Of a DNA stretch of 22,953 bases, positions 22,933 through 22,953 are shown one piece after another. Made by a program: the position numbers and the translations under genes. The number at the start of each line of letters is the position of its first letter. The first letter of the stretch is position 1. Below the pieces are notes generated by a model, which did no database searches, was not told where the DNA came from, and saw only the letters and a list, made by a program, of their open reading frames with translations. Origin of the DNA: Pseudomonadota bacterium (GTDB taxonomy: Bacteria; Desulfobacterota; Desulfobacteria; Desulfobacterales; RPRI01); NCBI GenBank assembly GCA_018830925.1, contig JAHJRK010000552.1:1-22953 (forward strand), read 5' to 3'.

Positions 22933-22953
22933 TAGTGGGATAGAAATAAAAGA

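Overview
The window is a surface-polysaccharide (O-antigen or capsule-like) biosynthesis and export locus. Every supported gene lies on the + strand. Wzm/Wzt export proteins, an O-antigen ligase-like membrane protein and a polyprenyl-phosphate sugar transferase point to a Gram-negative bacterium. A stand-alone four-helix-bundle gene, a repeated GC-rich element upstream and large swings in base composition recall Desulfobacterota (former Deltaproteobacteria). That assignment is an inference from general style; there is no rRNA or other marker to fix it.

Layout. 1-447 is non-coding and holds two copies of a 21-bp repeat. 448-3108 is the export module: a tiny ORF, the permease wzm, an intervening four-helix-bundle gene, and the ATPase wzt with a C-terminal cargo-binding domain whose DNA is far more AT-rich than its ATPase part. 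3137-6279 holds a small unknown ORF, a DegT-type sugar aminotransferase, a hexapeptide acyltransferase and a family-4 glycosyltransferase (GT). 6280-6840 is non-coding and rich in inverted repeats. 6841-8248 is a truncated GT2 gene followed by its full-length paralog. 8248-14055 is a tightly overlapped run: a STELLO/DUF288-like GT, an NAD-dependent epimerase/dehydratase, two GT2 enzymes, a methyltransferase and a GT4 enzyme. 14056-16607 is an overlapping DUF362 and ATP-grasp pair. 16688-19153 is an O-antigen ligase-like protein and a Cys-rich GT4. 19155-20508 is a recombination scar zone: remnants of an SGNH-type gene, an intact WecG/TagA GT, then three fused gene fragments. 20498-22932 is an intact WbaP-type initiating transferase, a VanZ-like protein, and a receiver domain carrying its own C-terminal membrane helix.

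Likely joint function (inference): the WbaP-type enzyme starts the glycan on undecaprenyl phosphate and WecG/TagA adds an early sugar. The other GTs extend the chain. The aminotransferase, acyltransferase, epimerase, methyltransferase and perhaps the ATP-grasp/DUF362 pair make or decorate unusual sugars. Wzm/Wzt exports the finished chain, selected through the Wzt C-terminal domain, and the ligase may attach it to lipid A-core.

The strongest leads are the DUF362/ATP-grasp pair, the three-part gene scar at 20187-20508, the composition break inside wzt, the four-helix-bundle gene between wzm and wzt, and the membrane-anchored receiver. No mobile element with a transposase, CRISPR array, tRNA or rRNA is visible.
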